Positions 47,880 to 60,100 of a DNA stretch of 64,000 nucleotides are shown here, one piece after another. The translations under genes were made by a program, and so were the position numbers. The stretch is from Lunularia cruciata (taxonomy: Eukaryota; Streptophyta; Marchantiopsida; Lunulariales; Lunulariaceae). The notes beneath the pieces were generated by a model. That model was not told the origin of the DNA. It saw nothing but the letters and a program-made list of their open reading frames with translations, and searched no databases. The first letter of the stretch is position 1. Each line of letters begins with the position of its first letter. The stretch spans positions 20,896,501 to 20,960,500 of the forward strand of contig OX419761.1 of assembly GCA_948567375.1 (NCBI GenBank). The letters run 5' to 3'.

Positions 47880-48337
47880 ATCTTTGCTATTACAATTGTA
47901 CTAATAGTTAAAATTATAGTGACTCGTGGACTACATAGTGGTAGCAATCTATTACATTAGGGTTTTTATTATGCCATCAAGACTATTGTTTGCATTGTCA
48001 ATATAGTTAAATGTGTTGTTGGATGTACTACTTAGCCTCCCCAGGGAGAGTTATACCTTGAAGTGGAGCTCCAAAGAGCTCACTTTTATGTTGAGCCTTA
48101 GAGCCTCTTTGCTATGGTGGACATAGTTGGCAAGTAGAACTTTGTTTCTCTATGCTAAAGTGGGTGTGGCTTGACAAGTGAAATCAATGCCTATTGGGAG
48201 AGTGAATATCGTTATAATTTAGATTATGGTTGCACTTTAGAGTTTGTATGCAGACTTCTTATATGAGTTTTGCTTCTATAGTAGATGATGTTGACAACAA
48301 TATTTGACTTGTAACAATGGACATATGCACAATAACA
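47880..48337 (+). repeat. Solo end repeat of the B family, order a then b
   Basis: 47880-48226 matches segment a of B1 in order (CAGGGAGAG, GAGCTC, GTGGGTGTGGCTTGAC blocks). 48227-48337 matches segment b (TTGCACTTTAGAG to GCACAATAACA). No internal coding sequence follows. The order a-b equals the last two segments of B1, not a b-a LTR. Confidence 0.7.
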
Positions 48338-48519
48338 CCCTAATGTTCTCTTTAAGTGACTTCTCATAGCCTCTTTCTATCTAATATAGAAGGTGTGAAA
48401 AACATTCTTCCACCTTTTTGAGAGGTCACAACAAGAACTATAAGATTTAGAGAACTAAAATTTAAGAACTGTTATTTTAGAGCACCATAAACTTAGAAGG
48501 CAAGAAATCAACCCATATG

Positions 48520-48975
48520 AGTCAAGCATTATTATTCTAAGGCTGAAACTCCAAGGCACATCCAAAACCCAAAATTTTGTTCATTATAGAGCTAAATGAG
48601 AGAAAGACTGTTTCAATTAAAAATATGATGAGTATCTCCTAATATATTCTTTATATACCCAAAACTTACTAATTATGGAGTATATAAAGTTACTAAGCAA
48701 TAAGTTTTGAAAAGCTTAGAAGAATGATCTACATTAACATATGGGTTTTTCTTGACTTAAAAAAGTAAACAAAGGGTTCCTTTATATAGACTATCCTTGA
48801 ATTATAGAAATATTGTATACCAAAAGGAACTATGTATCTGAGCATTCGTAATTTTTTCCTGAAGGTTAAATATAAAAAAAATACACTGAATCAAGACACT
48901 AAATTGCATATTTGTGGCGTTCACTCTTGAAAATTAATTTAAAAATAGTCTCAATTTAAATTCCATATAATTAAC
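48520..48975 (+). repeat. Dispersed repeat F, copy 3
   Basis: Shares GAAACTCCAAGGCA, a TTTATATAC segment, CTATCCTTGAATTATAG and the final GTGGCGTTCACTCTTGAAA-like block with the other two copies. Confidence 0.5.
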
Positions 48976-49077
48976 ATCATGTCTGATTTTGAATTTCAGT
49001 TAAGTTTTAATATTTTATTTTAAACCAGTGATATTATCATACTATATATATCCCTAGAATATTTACACTCTTATGTG

Positions 49078-49078
<1 letters not shown>

Positions 49079-49147
<69 letters not shown>

Positions 49148-49168
49148 CTCTCTCTCTCTCTCTCTCTA
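49079..49168. repeat. Compound microsatellite (TA)n(TC)n
   Basis: An uninterrupted TA run from about 49079 to 49142, followed by a TC run to about 49167. Confidence 0.95.
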
Positions 49169-49632
49169 TTTAAGTGTTAATTGCTTATTTATGAGCACCA
49201 AATTTTCCTAGAGGTAACAATGATATATATAAAATATGTTGTTTATTGGTATAAGAGAGGATGACTACATTATAACATAACTTGGATAACATAACTATAA
49301 CATTAGCATGGATTCTGCGACTGCACAAAAGAGAAAATACTTGACAAGGAGAGAATATATCTTGTAAACAACATAAGACATAGCAAATCAATATTTAGTC
49401 TGCGCTATCAACTTATAGTAATAAACATCGTGATTATAGATCTTACGTGAAATGAAAATTTAAAAATAAAAGGTGATTATCATCTCGTAAATGGATGGCC
49501 AGCGGGATGGTAATAAAGAAGATCTTCAATTATAGAGATATATAGAAAAATCATCATATAAAGTAATGGGTATAAAGTTAAACACATTTATGCAAGACTA
49601 TACTGAAATTTGACAACACCCTTGTACTAGGA
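49169..49632. other. AT-rich DNA, no gene recognised
   Basis: Last AT-rich stretch before the change in composition. The frame 49185-49391 (-) is unidentified. Confidence 0.4.
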
Positions 49633-49770
49633 TATATCGTTTCACTTTGTACTTCACTTTAGGTTAAGTAAGTGTTAAGAGATATCATTTCTTTTGGAAT
49701 TAACTTTAGGTCAAGTACGAAGAAATATCATTTCACTTGTGTGAATCAACTTTAGATTGAGAATATTTGC
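49633..49770 (+). repeat. Degenerate tandem repeat, about three units
   Basis: ATATC(G/A)TTTC...CTTTAGGT/ATT recurs about every 45-55 bases (near 49633, 49681 and 49722). Confidence 0.6.
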
Positions 49771-49818
49771 GGATTGCAAGGGCTAGCTGTCTACTAAGAG
49801 CGCTAGCCACTGCAATCC
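49771..49818. repeat. 17-bp imperfect inverted repeat (hairpin)
   Basis: GGATTGCAAGGGCTAGC pairs with GCTAGCCACTGCAATCC across a 14-base loop, with two mismatches. The function is unknown. It lies at the boundary between repeat DNA and the gene region. Confidence 0.7.
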
Positions 49819-50968
49819 ACTGGCAAAAGTCACACCAAATAATGTTATTCCGGATGCTCCATAACAAATAATTTAGATATCCTAGATGCATTAACCAAAT
49901 CTCTCATTGTGATGCTACCCGCGTGTTCGGTCCTGGTATCCTATGACGCGCGGTGCATTTGATTGCGAGAACTTTTGCAAAAACGTGTTGACATCAAGAG
50001 GAACCGCTTCTTACTGGATTTTAATTCACTTCCGGTTCGGCCGGAAGAGTCCGAGTGAGCTTCCACTTACTGTTCACGAGACGTGGTAATCGGTCGATTG
50101 GGTAACTTTAAGAGCTTCTCAGCACTTTGCCGTCAGCCGCTCACAGCGGATCCTGCAGTTTTCCTCCAGTTTTCCGTCAGTTGGTTGCTTACAATAGGTT
50201 CTCTGTTGGGAAAAATATCTGTTAAACGTGGGGAACAAATAAGCAGGACGTAATGAATGAGAAACTGGCGGTGTGTATAGATAGTGCCCCTGCGTAACGT
50301 AATCGCCATTGATGTCGTCGAAGTCGCTGCCTGAGGTCTGGGAATTCTATCGCAGCGATTGCGGCACTTCTCACTATTACTGGCAGTGAGGTGAACACAG
50401 TTGAGCGTTGAACGTGACAGCAGGATCGTTCTCTCCTGGGTACCTACGCCGAAGACTACGGGGTGGAACACCACGACCTCGTTGATTAGATCGTTGACAA
50501 GTAGGTGAGGGTGCGGATTGAATATGTGTATTGTTGTCTTGAAGGTGATGGTGCTCTTTGTACTTGCGCGGAGGGGAGCAGTGTAGGAGAGCAGTGATGT
50601 GGGTGGAAAGAATCTTCAATGTTTAGAGGGTAAGGAAAGGAAGTGAAGGACAGAAAACGGAGCCCGTCAAGAGAACACATGGAATGAATCCAAACGATGA
50701 GATCCACGTGCGGGGTAGGGAGACTTATTTGTTGTAGCTCGCTTTTTATAGAATCCAGACGACACAGTGCTGCAAAGTTTCCTGACATTGTCAAACAAAT
50801 TGGAACAGGTGCAAAATTTTGAACAGCGTCGGCGCTGTTAGAACTTGTGTATCGATTTAAGGAGTTTGAGAAAGAGGAAACTAGTACTGGATGCAAGCAA
50901 TGACCAAGCAACTTGAATTGGGGAGCATCAACCTTGGCATTGGGTCCGATGATTGGGAGATTAGGCGA
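49819..50968 (+). promoter_or_regulatory. Upstream region of the DPP III gene
   Basis: Visibly richer in G and C than the DNA to its left. Minus-strand open frames (50133-50474 and 50486-51064) resemble no known family; the second runs antisense to exon 1, so I do not call them genes. A TATA-like TTTTTATAG lies near 50743. The open frame of exon 1 extends upstream to an ATG at 50891, so the translation start could be there instead of 50969. Confidence 0.4.
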
Positions 50969-51118
50969 ATGCATGTCGTTCCCACGAATTTGCCTGTCAG
51001 TCGGATACCGTTTAGGGAAGCCTGGAGCAAGTTGTCCGAATCTCAGAAACATTTTGTTCATCACTTTGCCCGCGCGTCTTGGTCAGGATCTCGGATCTGC
51101 GGTGGACAGATTTCAGAG
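50969..51118 (+). CDS. DPP3: DPP III exon 1
   Basis: Fifty codons starting [19 protein letters not shown], then [19 protein letters not shown]. This matches the N-terminal helix region of DPP III, where animal enzymes also start a few residues before a similar segment. The donor is GAG/GTCAGG in phase 0. ATG at 50891 in the same frame would add 26 residues. Confidence 0.75.
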
Positions 51119-54100
51119 GTCAGGACCTTCAGTGATGCTATTTGTCAAGTTCTGATTGGAGCCTGGCGTTTGCTGAATACTTCCTAGCTTTTCAGGTCAC
51201 GTTTTCCAGATATGCCTCACTCCTTCCTGATCATGATTTTCTTAATTGCTACGGGAAGCTAGCGCTGGTCCACTCCACTCCTCTCGCCCATGCAGACAAA
51301 GTTAGCGCAGACATAAATCCGTGTTCGACTGAGCACCTTCATGTCCATATCGACGTGCAGCCGGTCGTCTGTAGATTTTACACATGCCATTGCTCATTCC
51401 TGTTTGGGGTTCTATATAGTTCAACATTAATCTTTAGATGCCGTAAGTTCAGAAACCTCCCTGGTCCACGACGCTCCCGAAGCTCGAAAAGCTTCATAAA
51501 ACACAATTGTGACAATTTTTTTGAAAAATAGTCATGGTTGTGTAAACCTAGGCAGCTAGAATCCATAACCTACAACTAGGTTTTATAATTTGCAGGTTTA
51601 TAAAGTGCAATTGAAAGTGATTCAAAACTCGACAGTGGAGATTTGAGTGCTCTCAAATGCATCTGAATCATGACTGACTGAAGAGTGAAGCTTGTGTTTA
51701 GCTGGCAAGAAAGTGGACAGAAAATCTCTGGTAATATGCTTGGATCAAGCACGTCAGTTCAGAGTTTCCGGTTCAAATTTCTTGAAGTTCGTATCATTGA
51801 CTTGAAGTTCAATGTACAGAAGTATTGCGTCTGGATCGTCCACGTTAGCTCCTTGGCTTCATACAATTTGATGAAGCTGAATACACATTGCTCTCAGGGA
51901 CAATTTGAGATCCAAGATGGTTAAGCAAGCTTGCAAGCTCAAAGATCTAGTGGTTTTACAAGTGGATTTTACAGACTTTTGAGTGAGCTATTGATGTAAT
52001 TTAAGAGGGCCTCAAGCAACTGCAATCGTAATGAGAGTTCCACGCGCGCGCCTCCCCCCGAGGAATACAGAAATTAGAGATGGATATTAAGAACCTAGAA
52101 GCTCTAGTGACATAATCTGAGGTTCAGCCTAGACTTCCTGTTTGCAGCTGCATTCTTCGTCAGATTCAAAATTTCGCAATATCGTCGACATAAAACTGTC
52201 ACAATTTGCCAGACGAGGGCCACAATTAGCTACTTTGATGTAGTAAACCTTCTCAGATCTGCGTATCTATAAGTTTCATATGTACGCATATTTACTCTCG
52301 TCGATAATCTTGTTCCTTTTGAAGGTATTTTTTCCTTTTATTTATTATTTTATCAATCCCAAAGTACACATTCACCGCTTCCTGTTCACAATATAGGTTT
52401 CATTTCTCTTTCCATGCTGACTCCCCTCCGTCCACGTTAAATTTTTTTTTTCTCGTTCCATGCTGACTCACCTTCGTCCACGTCAGAGCTGTTGTTCATA
52501 GTCCCCGTTCCGCCCATGTTTGGCGTTACTCTTTGACTCACCTCGTGGCACGTCAAGACGACTCCTATTTCCCGTCATGAAATTTATAGCTTTACCGGTC
52601 CTTCTTTTGCCTACACATTCCTCCTTTCCGCTTCCCACATGGGGACCTCTATGCGTGGAAATACTTCTTTCCGATCCATCTCTGCACGTAACTTTATGCA
52701 TATTTTCCCTTTCCCTCCGGGTAGAACAGATTGGCTCGCAATAGCTTTGTTTCCGAAAATTACCCTCTCCACTTGATTCAAAAAATATTTCGGGGAACTC
52801 ATGTTCATGTATCGGGGAGCTCATGTTCTTTATGCAGGCGAGGGAGCTCATGTTCCAACCCACCAGTAATTTCTCCTATTAGTTTGCATACTATGCAATT
52901 GAACGGGAATTTTACTTGACCTTTGGACTTGTATATCTGCTGTGTGATTTTCGATTGTTTACTTACGGACACGTGTGCTGACCTTGTCCATCACTTCATC
53001 CGAAGCAGATTTTATCTTTTTCTTGCGATGCTGTGTGCCACTTCATGCTTTTCTTTGCTTCTCTGTTTTTTTCTTTCGTTCATTTCGCTTTTTCCTGCTT
53101 GAATAGGCTCGCCCCTTCCCGGGCATCGCTGATGTTTCTTGCTCCCCTATAGTATTGCTAATGAACTTTTGCTTGACAATTTCTCATTGCCCTGGCTTGG
53201 ATTCTATCTCTACGAATTGATGTTGTGAGTTCAGGGATCCATCAGGCATGTCGATTCCTTCTCTCGTCTTATTCATGTTGATTCATTTTTTTCTAGACAT
53301 ATATTTCCGTGGAGGTTTACTATGGAGGGCTACTATGGTAGCCTTCGGCTTCCCCTTGCTGTTTAGGGTCTCAGACTCAAGCATCCATAGCGCCTGTTAC
53401 AATATACTTTACATCCTCAAGCATCCATAGCGCTTGTTGAGATGTACTTTACATCTTGTTCTCTTTGGTTTCGCTCTCGTTACCTTGTTACACTTCGATA
53501 TGTCTATACAGCAACACATAAGCTCTCGCATTGTTCCACTCCTCCATTCCCAGCTAATTCTCTCCCTATTATTTTTCCTTGCTCTTTGCCTGATGGAACA
53601 ATGTAGACACGGTGTTCCTACCCGACTCCGGCCTACGTTTTCATTTTGATCGTTCACGCACTGCTTACGGATAGTCAATTACGTTTACATAGATTTTTAC
53701 ATTTCGTAGCTGTTTTCGATTTAAAGTTGTTTACTAGTCCTTTAGATACATATTATTCTCAAGTTGTTGCTATTATACCTTCGCTTCAGGTTACCTTTGA
53801 TGCATTCTACTCTATGGATTTATCACTGTTTCGAGCATTGTGCATAAAATACATCTTGGTTATCGATCATTTACATTTCATGAATTCTGGATCACTCGTT
53901 CTGGGATCGACTTCTGCTCTCATATACATATTCTATAAGTCTATGTCTTAAGTGCAAATACTGCAACGAGTTTATAAAGCTCTGCGCCAAATGTGTGTGG
54001 CAATGTTTCCAGGTAATTATCTCGCGTTTGGAGATTTGAAGATTGTTCCTGGAATCCCCGAGCATCAACTGGACGTAATCGTGAGACTTTGCCCGCTTCA

Positions 54101-57100
54101 GGTCAGATTCTTTTCTTGTCAGTTACTCCGAGTCACTGACAAGCGTTCGCGGTAAATATAAATTGTAGGGTACTCATTAGTGAAGAAAAGACACACAAAA
54201 GACCATCTGCGCGTCGGGATCTGTCGATTAATTTGGATCCTTCCCCGGAGTAACTGATAAGCGTTCGCGATAAATATAAATTGTAGAGTACTGATCAGTG
54301 AAGGAAACAACACACAGGAAAGACGATCTGGGCTTCGGGATCTGTCGATTCCATTTGCATACTTCCCCACTAGGTCAGACACACGTGGACTGTAACGATT
54401 TTACTCAGTTGTTCAGCTACAAAAGTCGCCCGTCCAATCATTGCTGAGATTAAAGTACGTATCCTGCCACACTTCGAGGTTCGATGAAGATCTATTTCCC
54501 TTTGAAGTAAGGTCCATTGCCGGGATATTGTCAACGTGGAGAAACTCGTAGAAATTTTGTAATCCTGAACTCGTCATTTGCTGAAGGGCAACAGATGTTC
54601 CGCGTGGCAAGTGCAAAATTAAGTAGATATGAAGCTGCGAGTCTTAGAGAACGTACAGGAGTTTGTTATGCATATTATGTATATCTTCAAGCTCCAGCAA
54701 TTGTCTGACGTTTCCACTTAAGGTGTCTTTCTCCATTTCGGAAGTCGCTTGATCATTTAAACTTCGAGTCTGCGTACTAATCTGTAAGAGATGTGTTAGT
54801 GTTGGAGAGAGAGAGGGGCCGGGAAAAGCGACGATTGGGCAAAACCCCTGCCGTGCTTCAGGTTTGCTTTCATGAGCAAGAACCTATAGAAGATTCACTT
54901 GATCTCACTACCGAGGTTCACATTGAAGATAATGGGATTCTCGTGGAGGACTCAGTATAAGGGTGTGTCACGCTGGGTATGGGTACCCAGTAAGGTAGGA
55001 TCTCCCGACTTTCAAGCCCCTCCCACCGGCTTAAAGTCTGGTAGCTTCTAGTTTATAATTACTTATCTGACCTTAGTAAGAAGTCCACTAAAAAAAGTTT
55101 CTCTTTTCTATTGTCTTTCTGCCCTCCTCTGAATGCGTATTTAATTCAAGATATCCAGGGCATAGCATAATGAATGTACCGCTTCTGGGTTAAGCAGAGT
55201 ATAAAAATGGAACAGTTTATCTAAGCCAATAAATCCATTTCACCTTGTAGTTTATGTTAAGCTTGTGCCTCGAGCTCGGAACATTTAAGTTGGGAATACT
55301 TGGTTGTGTAATTGTTAGGTGTGTACTCTTTGTGTGCATCTGTTTTAGCAAGGAGGTTTACTTGGGTTAGCGCACACCTGGTCTCCCTGGTGTAGGTTAA
55401 TTGTCTGGTCTGACCAGATCTCTACCTCGAGATCTATCCAAAGTAAGGACAGTCAACTGGTCTCAGAGACATGTACAGCACAGACTAGTATGAGCAAGCA
55501 AGCACAGATAGAGAAGTTTCTCCATGATAGTCAATTTACAAGTTTTGTGCATACGACACGACACGACATTCCATTGAGGGAGCATGAGGATGTAGGTACA
55601 GGAGTGCTTGCTGCGCACAACAAACGTCTTCGTGTAATCCCATAAGATAGGTATAACCACAAAACGGTCACTCTGTTCCTTCTTCATTCTGACATCATGA
55701 TGCATCTCGATAATCAGGTCTTGTGCTGTGGGAGCCTGTCAAGAGTCTTGCTCTGAAATTATTATGCAATTGACAACCTGTCTTGTGCACGGGTTGAAGC
55801 TTGAGGAAGCCTGTTAAGAGTATTCTTATGAATTGTGGTGCATATCGACAATCAGTATTGTGCACATTTTAGTCAAACCCTGTCAAGAGTTTTCGGGAAG
55901 AACACAGAACAGGACCTGTCTAAACCAGAGTAAAATGAACCGTTACGCTAGAGATCACGGTTTCGTCACGAGTTCGTCCATGATTCACACGAAATTTGCG
56001 AGGTATACGGGTTCGGTGATTCTCTCTGTACGAGCTTAAGTCATGTACAGAAGCATCATGTTCCTGACATGGGCCTCGATGCCCAAATTGCTTCAAACCA
56101 TGTCGCAACAAGGTTAATCGTTGTTAAAACAGGTCCTTTTTATGAACTCGTCCGCCTTACTCTTCTGGAGCTTTCGTGCTTACCAGGTCAAAGGTATGAT
56201 GCAGAGCAGCCTTTTGTCATTCCGCACGTGTTAGTATATTGTGCAAACCAGGCTATGGAAGTTTACCATCTGAAATACGTTACAAGTTCTTTCTTTCTTT
56301 CAGTACAAGTCCGTTAAAAACCTTCTCGTGCTCCGAGGTTATCGATGATATCCTCTGAGCCATTGTAGGAGCGGTACAGCACCACCATGTTCAGAATCTT
56401 CTAGACGTGTGCTAGAGATCGAGTGACTGGTATTGAATCTTTAATCTACTTCAGCTAGGCTTGCCGTATGAACGAATCAGCTGTTCCAAAACGTTTAATC
56501 AAGGTCCTCTATGATATTCGTTGAACTATTTTAGCAGCGGTGGCACTTATTCATTGTCAAGTTCAGGTGTCAACTCCAAGATAATAGCTTCAATTGCCAT
56601 GATTGATCTCTAAACACTGCGAAAAGTTTAGCCTGTTAATCCCAGTTCTCGAGAATCACTCCTGCAGATTCATTAGTAAAAAACAGCAGCTTGAATTTTA
56701 TGCTTCCACTGCCAGGTCACTGATCTACTCTCTAAACCGCAGGCTTATAAATTCCTCTTTCCTGCTCTTATTTTCCCATTTCCCATTGTTACTGCAGATA
56801 TGGCTAGACATGAACTAGAACTTCTTCAAATCTGCAAAGATATAGCTAGACATGTAGTATAAAGTTCTCCAAATTATCCCGACGAGTTTACGTGTGGAAT
56901 CTTGATTTTCAAGGTGAGGAACAAATTTTTTGCATCGCCACACGTGTCAGACATTAGAAAAGTTCAGATGCGCCTGACATGCCAGGTGCCGAGGAACCAA
57001 GATGTTATCAGCCCACGGTCGTCAATGGTACCACCGCTCTGTACCTTCAGTAACTGTAGTTTTTGCCCGACTTTGTCCGGTGGGTAGACATGACGAGCGG

Positions 57101-60100
57101 AAGATCATCTGAAGCTATCTTTACAGTTGGCTTCCCATTTATATGTGTAATAGTGTTTATCGTTAAGTTAGTTTGTAAAGGAAGTACCATAATGGAATGA
57201 TAATTTTGCCCTAGAGTACCATGACTTTCTGGTGATTCTTTCTTATGGAATTGTGTGCAGGATGAAAGGAAGAGGAGACTTCTATATCTATGGGGGGAAA
57301 CAAGGAAACGAATGTACTCCCTCGGACCAGGTGTGAATCATGAGCTATCTTACAACAGTTTAAATTATTTTTCAGTTCTCAATGCATGTCACTACACATG
57401 TTCCCATTTCTCAAAAAACAAGATCTGAATGTGATTTGGATACGATATTATTACTCACCTTATATCCAACTTGTGATGAACGTAGAAGGTAAAGAATTTT
57501 GGACCTGTTGTAAAAACAAGATTCACCTTCTTTATCGATATCTTAATAGTAATAAACATTTGTTAATTCAGGTTGGTATCCGCGAAATCAAGTAAGATTT
57601 AGGACGGAATTCACATGTTACACTTCAACTTAATCTGCACACATAATAAGCTAAGTCATTCACATGTCTATGTGATCAAGTTAAGTATTCGGTAATACTC
57701 CAGATAATCAAAACTTTAAGTAATTATCTGGTTTCGCTCCAAGATATTTCTGTCTTATCTGCATATAAGGGTAAAGCGAACAAGATTTTCACACCCTTCC
57801 AAGATAAATGCAAAAGTCGTGATCGCGAAATGAAAAATCTTTAAATGTAATTGTCTTACTAAATTACATAATAAGTCTTTTATACATCCATGCAGTTCCC
57901 GGCCATTGATTCTCGTAGTAAGCCAAGCAAACTTGGAAATGCTTTACTTTCCTCATAACCATTTCGTCTTTGTAGAAGAAAGACATCTCGGCATGCCACC
58001 AGAGGGTGCTTCTTCTTATTATTCCAAGGACATGACAAATGACGAAATACTACTTGTTTCGGTAAGATATTCTAACTGGAAATGACAGCCTGCTTGATGC
58101 TCTCATTTTGTATGTTTCATAATTTGGAAGGTTATCTTTAAGACTTTTTCGCAGTTCAGAACATAATTTCAATCAATGAAGAGTAGTAGTCCCAGGGTGG
58201 TGTCATCAGCATGATGCTAAAAGGAGCTGACAATGTGACCTTTACAGGATTGGATGAAGGAAGTACTCCTTGAACCATGGAATACCAGGATATGGAGAAG
58301 GAATGGAGATGATGGCAAGCTACTTGAGTACGATCTCCGGATAGCTTCTGCCAAAACATTGCCGACGAGAACTTACAATTTGAAGGTTTGTCGATCATAA
58401 CACGACACATAGGATAACAAGAAGATGGAAAGCCTCTATCTAGTGGAACAACGATAAAATCTAAAAGGTAAAACATTATGGTTAAGTTTAATGACATCAG
58501 AATCAGTAATCTGTCCTATTGCATCTAGAATGTGAAGAATTCGTATAAGTGAAGTTATATACACTCTATGTACCATTGGAGTATCCTATTGAACATCGTA
58601 TAGTGAAGTTATGGGAAGTTATGCAAGGTAATAGACATACATATTACTAGAACATCTGAATGAATAAGTATCACCTATTGTGATTACTTTCCTATAAAAT
58701 ACACTCCCGGCCAATGTTCTTTGTAGAGCAATGTACATATGCTAAAATGAAAGTAATACTTTGTCGTAATTCTTAAATGTGTGCAAATGCTATATCCACA
58801 ATTGCATATAACGTCATGGTTAGAGATATAATTAAATCACCTCGCTACATCCATCGTATCCGAAGCCTGAGATATCCTGATCCAGAATGGTCCTCGGTGT
58901 ACACTTGAAAGAAAATGATATAAATTCCAATGAAACAACAAGGCGGGTACAAAAAAGTACATTTCTGTGTCTTATCTGTTGTACTTATAACGAAAGGCGA
59001 CCGCGTAGGAAAAACGAAGGATGGGAAGACCCCATCAAGCCGTACAAGGGAGAGAAAAAAAGAAGTAAAATGGGGCTAAGCCCCAATAGAGTCTATAGGA
59101 GAAATCTGCCCTACCGCACCTAAGATATCCGAGCTATATTGTTGTCTGTTGTCCTAGTAATGGACTGTACTTGGATTTGCAATATGAGAAGGTTTGGACA
59201 GCGTTCTCAGTCTGGACGACAATTTTAAGCTAGTACACTTCACACTACGGTCCGAGTTAGAACTTGAGAACTGACAATCGACCAGAGATGCTCAGAGATA
59301 TTATCAAAATGTGTCGTCGTCCAGCGGCCCCCAATCCATATCTTTAATTTTGGACTGGGTACATATTGATGAACAATTGGACTGCCGTTCATGGTACTGA
59401 ACTTGAATAAGTTGTAGAGGGTGATACTCACGAAAGCTGGACAGTCAGTAGGAAGAAACCTCTAAAATTTCAGAGAAGAAGATAAATGACATTTATGCCG
59501 TTAGCTTGTAGTAAGTTGATTCTCCATTGCTTCTCTTCTGTTCCTCCGTTGACTACTGGATTTCATGCTTGTTGTCTACAGATCAATGTTTGCTGCTCGT
59601 TACTTCAAGTTTTATATGGAGGATAATCTCGATCCGATGCTGAATTTCCAGTCGTACTTTCGAGTTCCCCTGAAGATGAGGCACACGGAGGCAAATATGC
59701 TGGGGCCTAGAGCCAAGAATTTATTTTTTTCTGCTTATCTCTGCAGAACAGGTGCATGATCAATGTAGTATACGGAGACTTTCAGGAAGATCTCAAGGAG
59801 GTGGTCATGCATCTTAAGAACGCAATTCCGTACGCGGATTCCGATGATCAACGAGACATTGTAACCTGGTGAGTGCCATCTTTTTCTTTTCTGCTTATGT
59901 TTGATCTCGAATTGCATGATCGCGAAAGAATGGGAATGTAACATTCAATAGGGAGTTGATTTGCTTTGCAATTTTGCGACAGGAACACTGTCCCGTCTCA
60001 AATTCTGTAAAGTTGATGACCTCCACCATAAATTTTTTCCTAGCTCGGATATGATTAGGTCAATTGATGTACCAGGCAACCGCGTAGGACAACAATTGAT

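Larger units (their letters stand above)
51119..54012. other. DPP III intronic region with missing exon(s)
   Basis: The family has about 50 residues between exon 1 and the GNYLAFGD exon. I could not find them here. The region contains a direct repeat near 52411-52490 (CCATGCTGACTC...CGTCCACGT twice) and dispersed repeat E copy 1. The minus-strand frame 52483-52863 shows no domain. Confidence 0.5.

Noticed and set aside
50133-51064. Minus-strand frames of 113, 80 and 192 codons as possible genes
   Set aside because: No family resemblance. One overlaps DPP III exon 1 on the opposite strand. Composition alone can explain open frames here.
52483-52863. 126-codon minus-strand frame inside the DPP III intron
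   Set aside because: No domain, and it overlaps simple repeated segments.
59565-59759. Possible extra DPP III exon
   Set aside because: It follows a CAG but its translation does not match the family, and the exons at 58248 and 59747 already join in phase.
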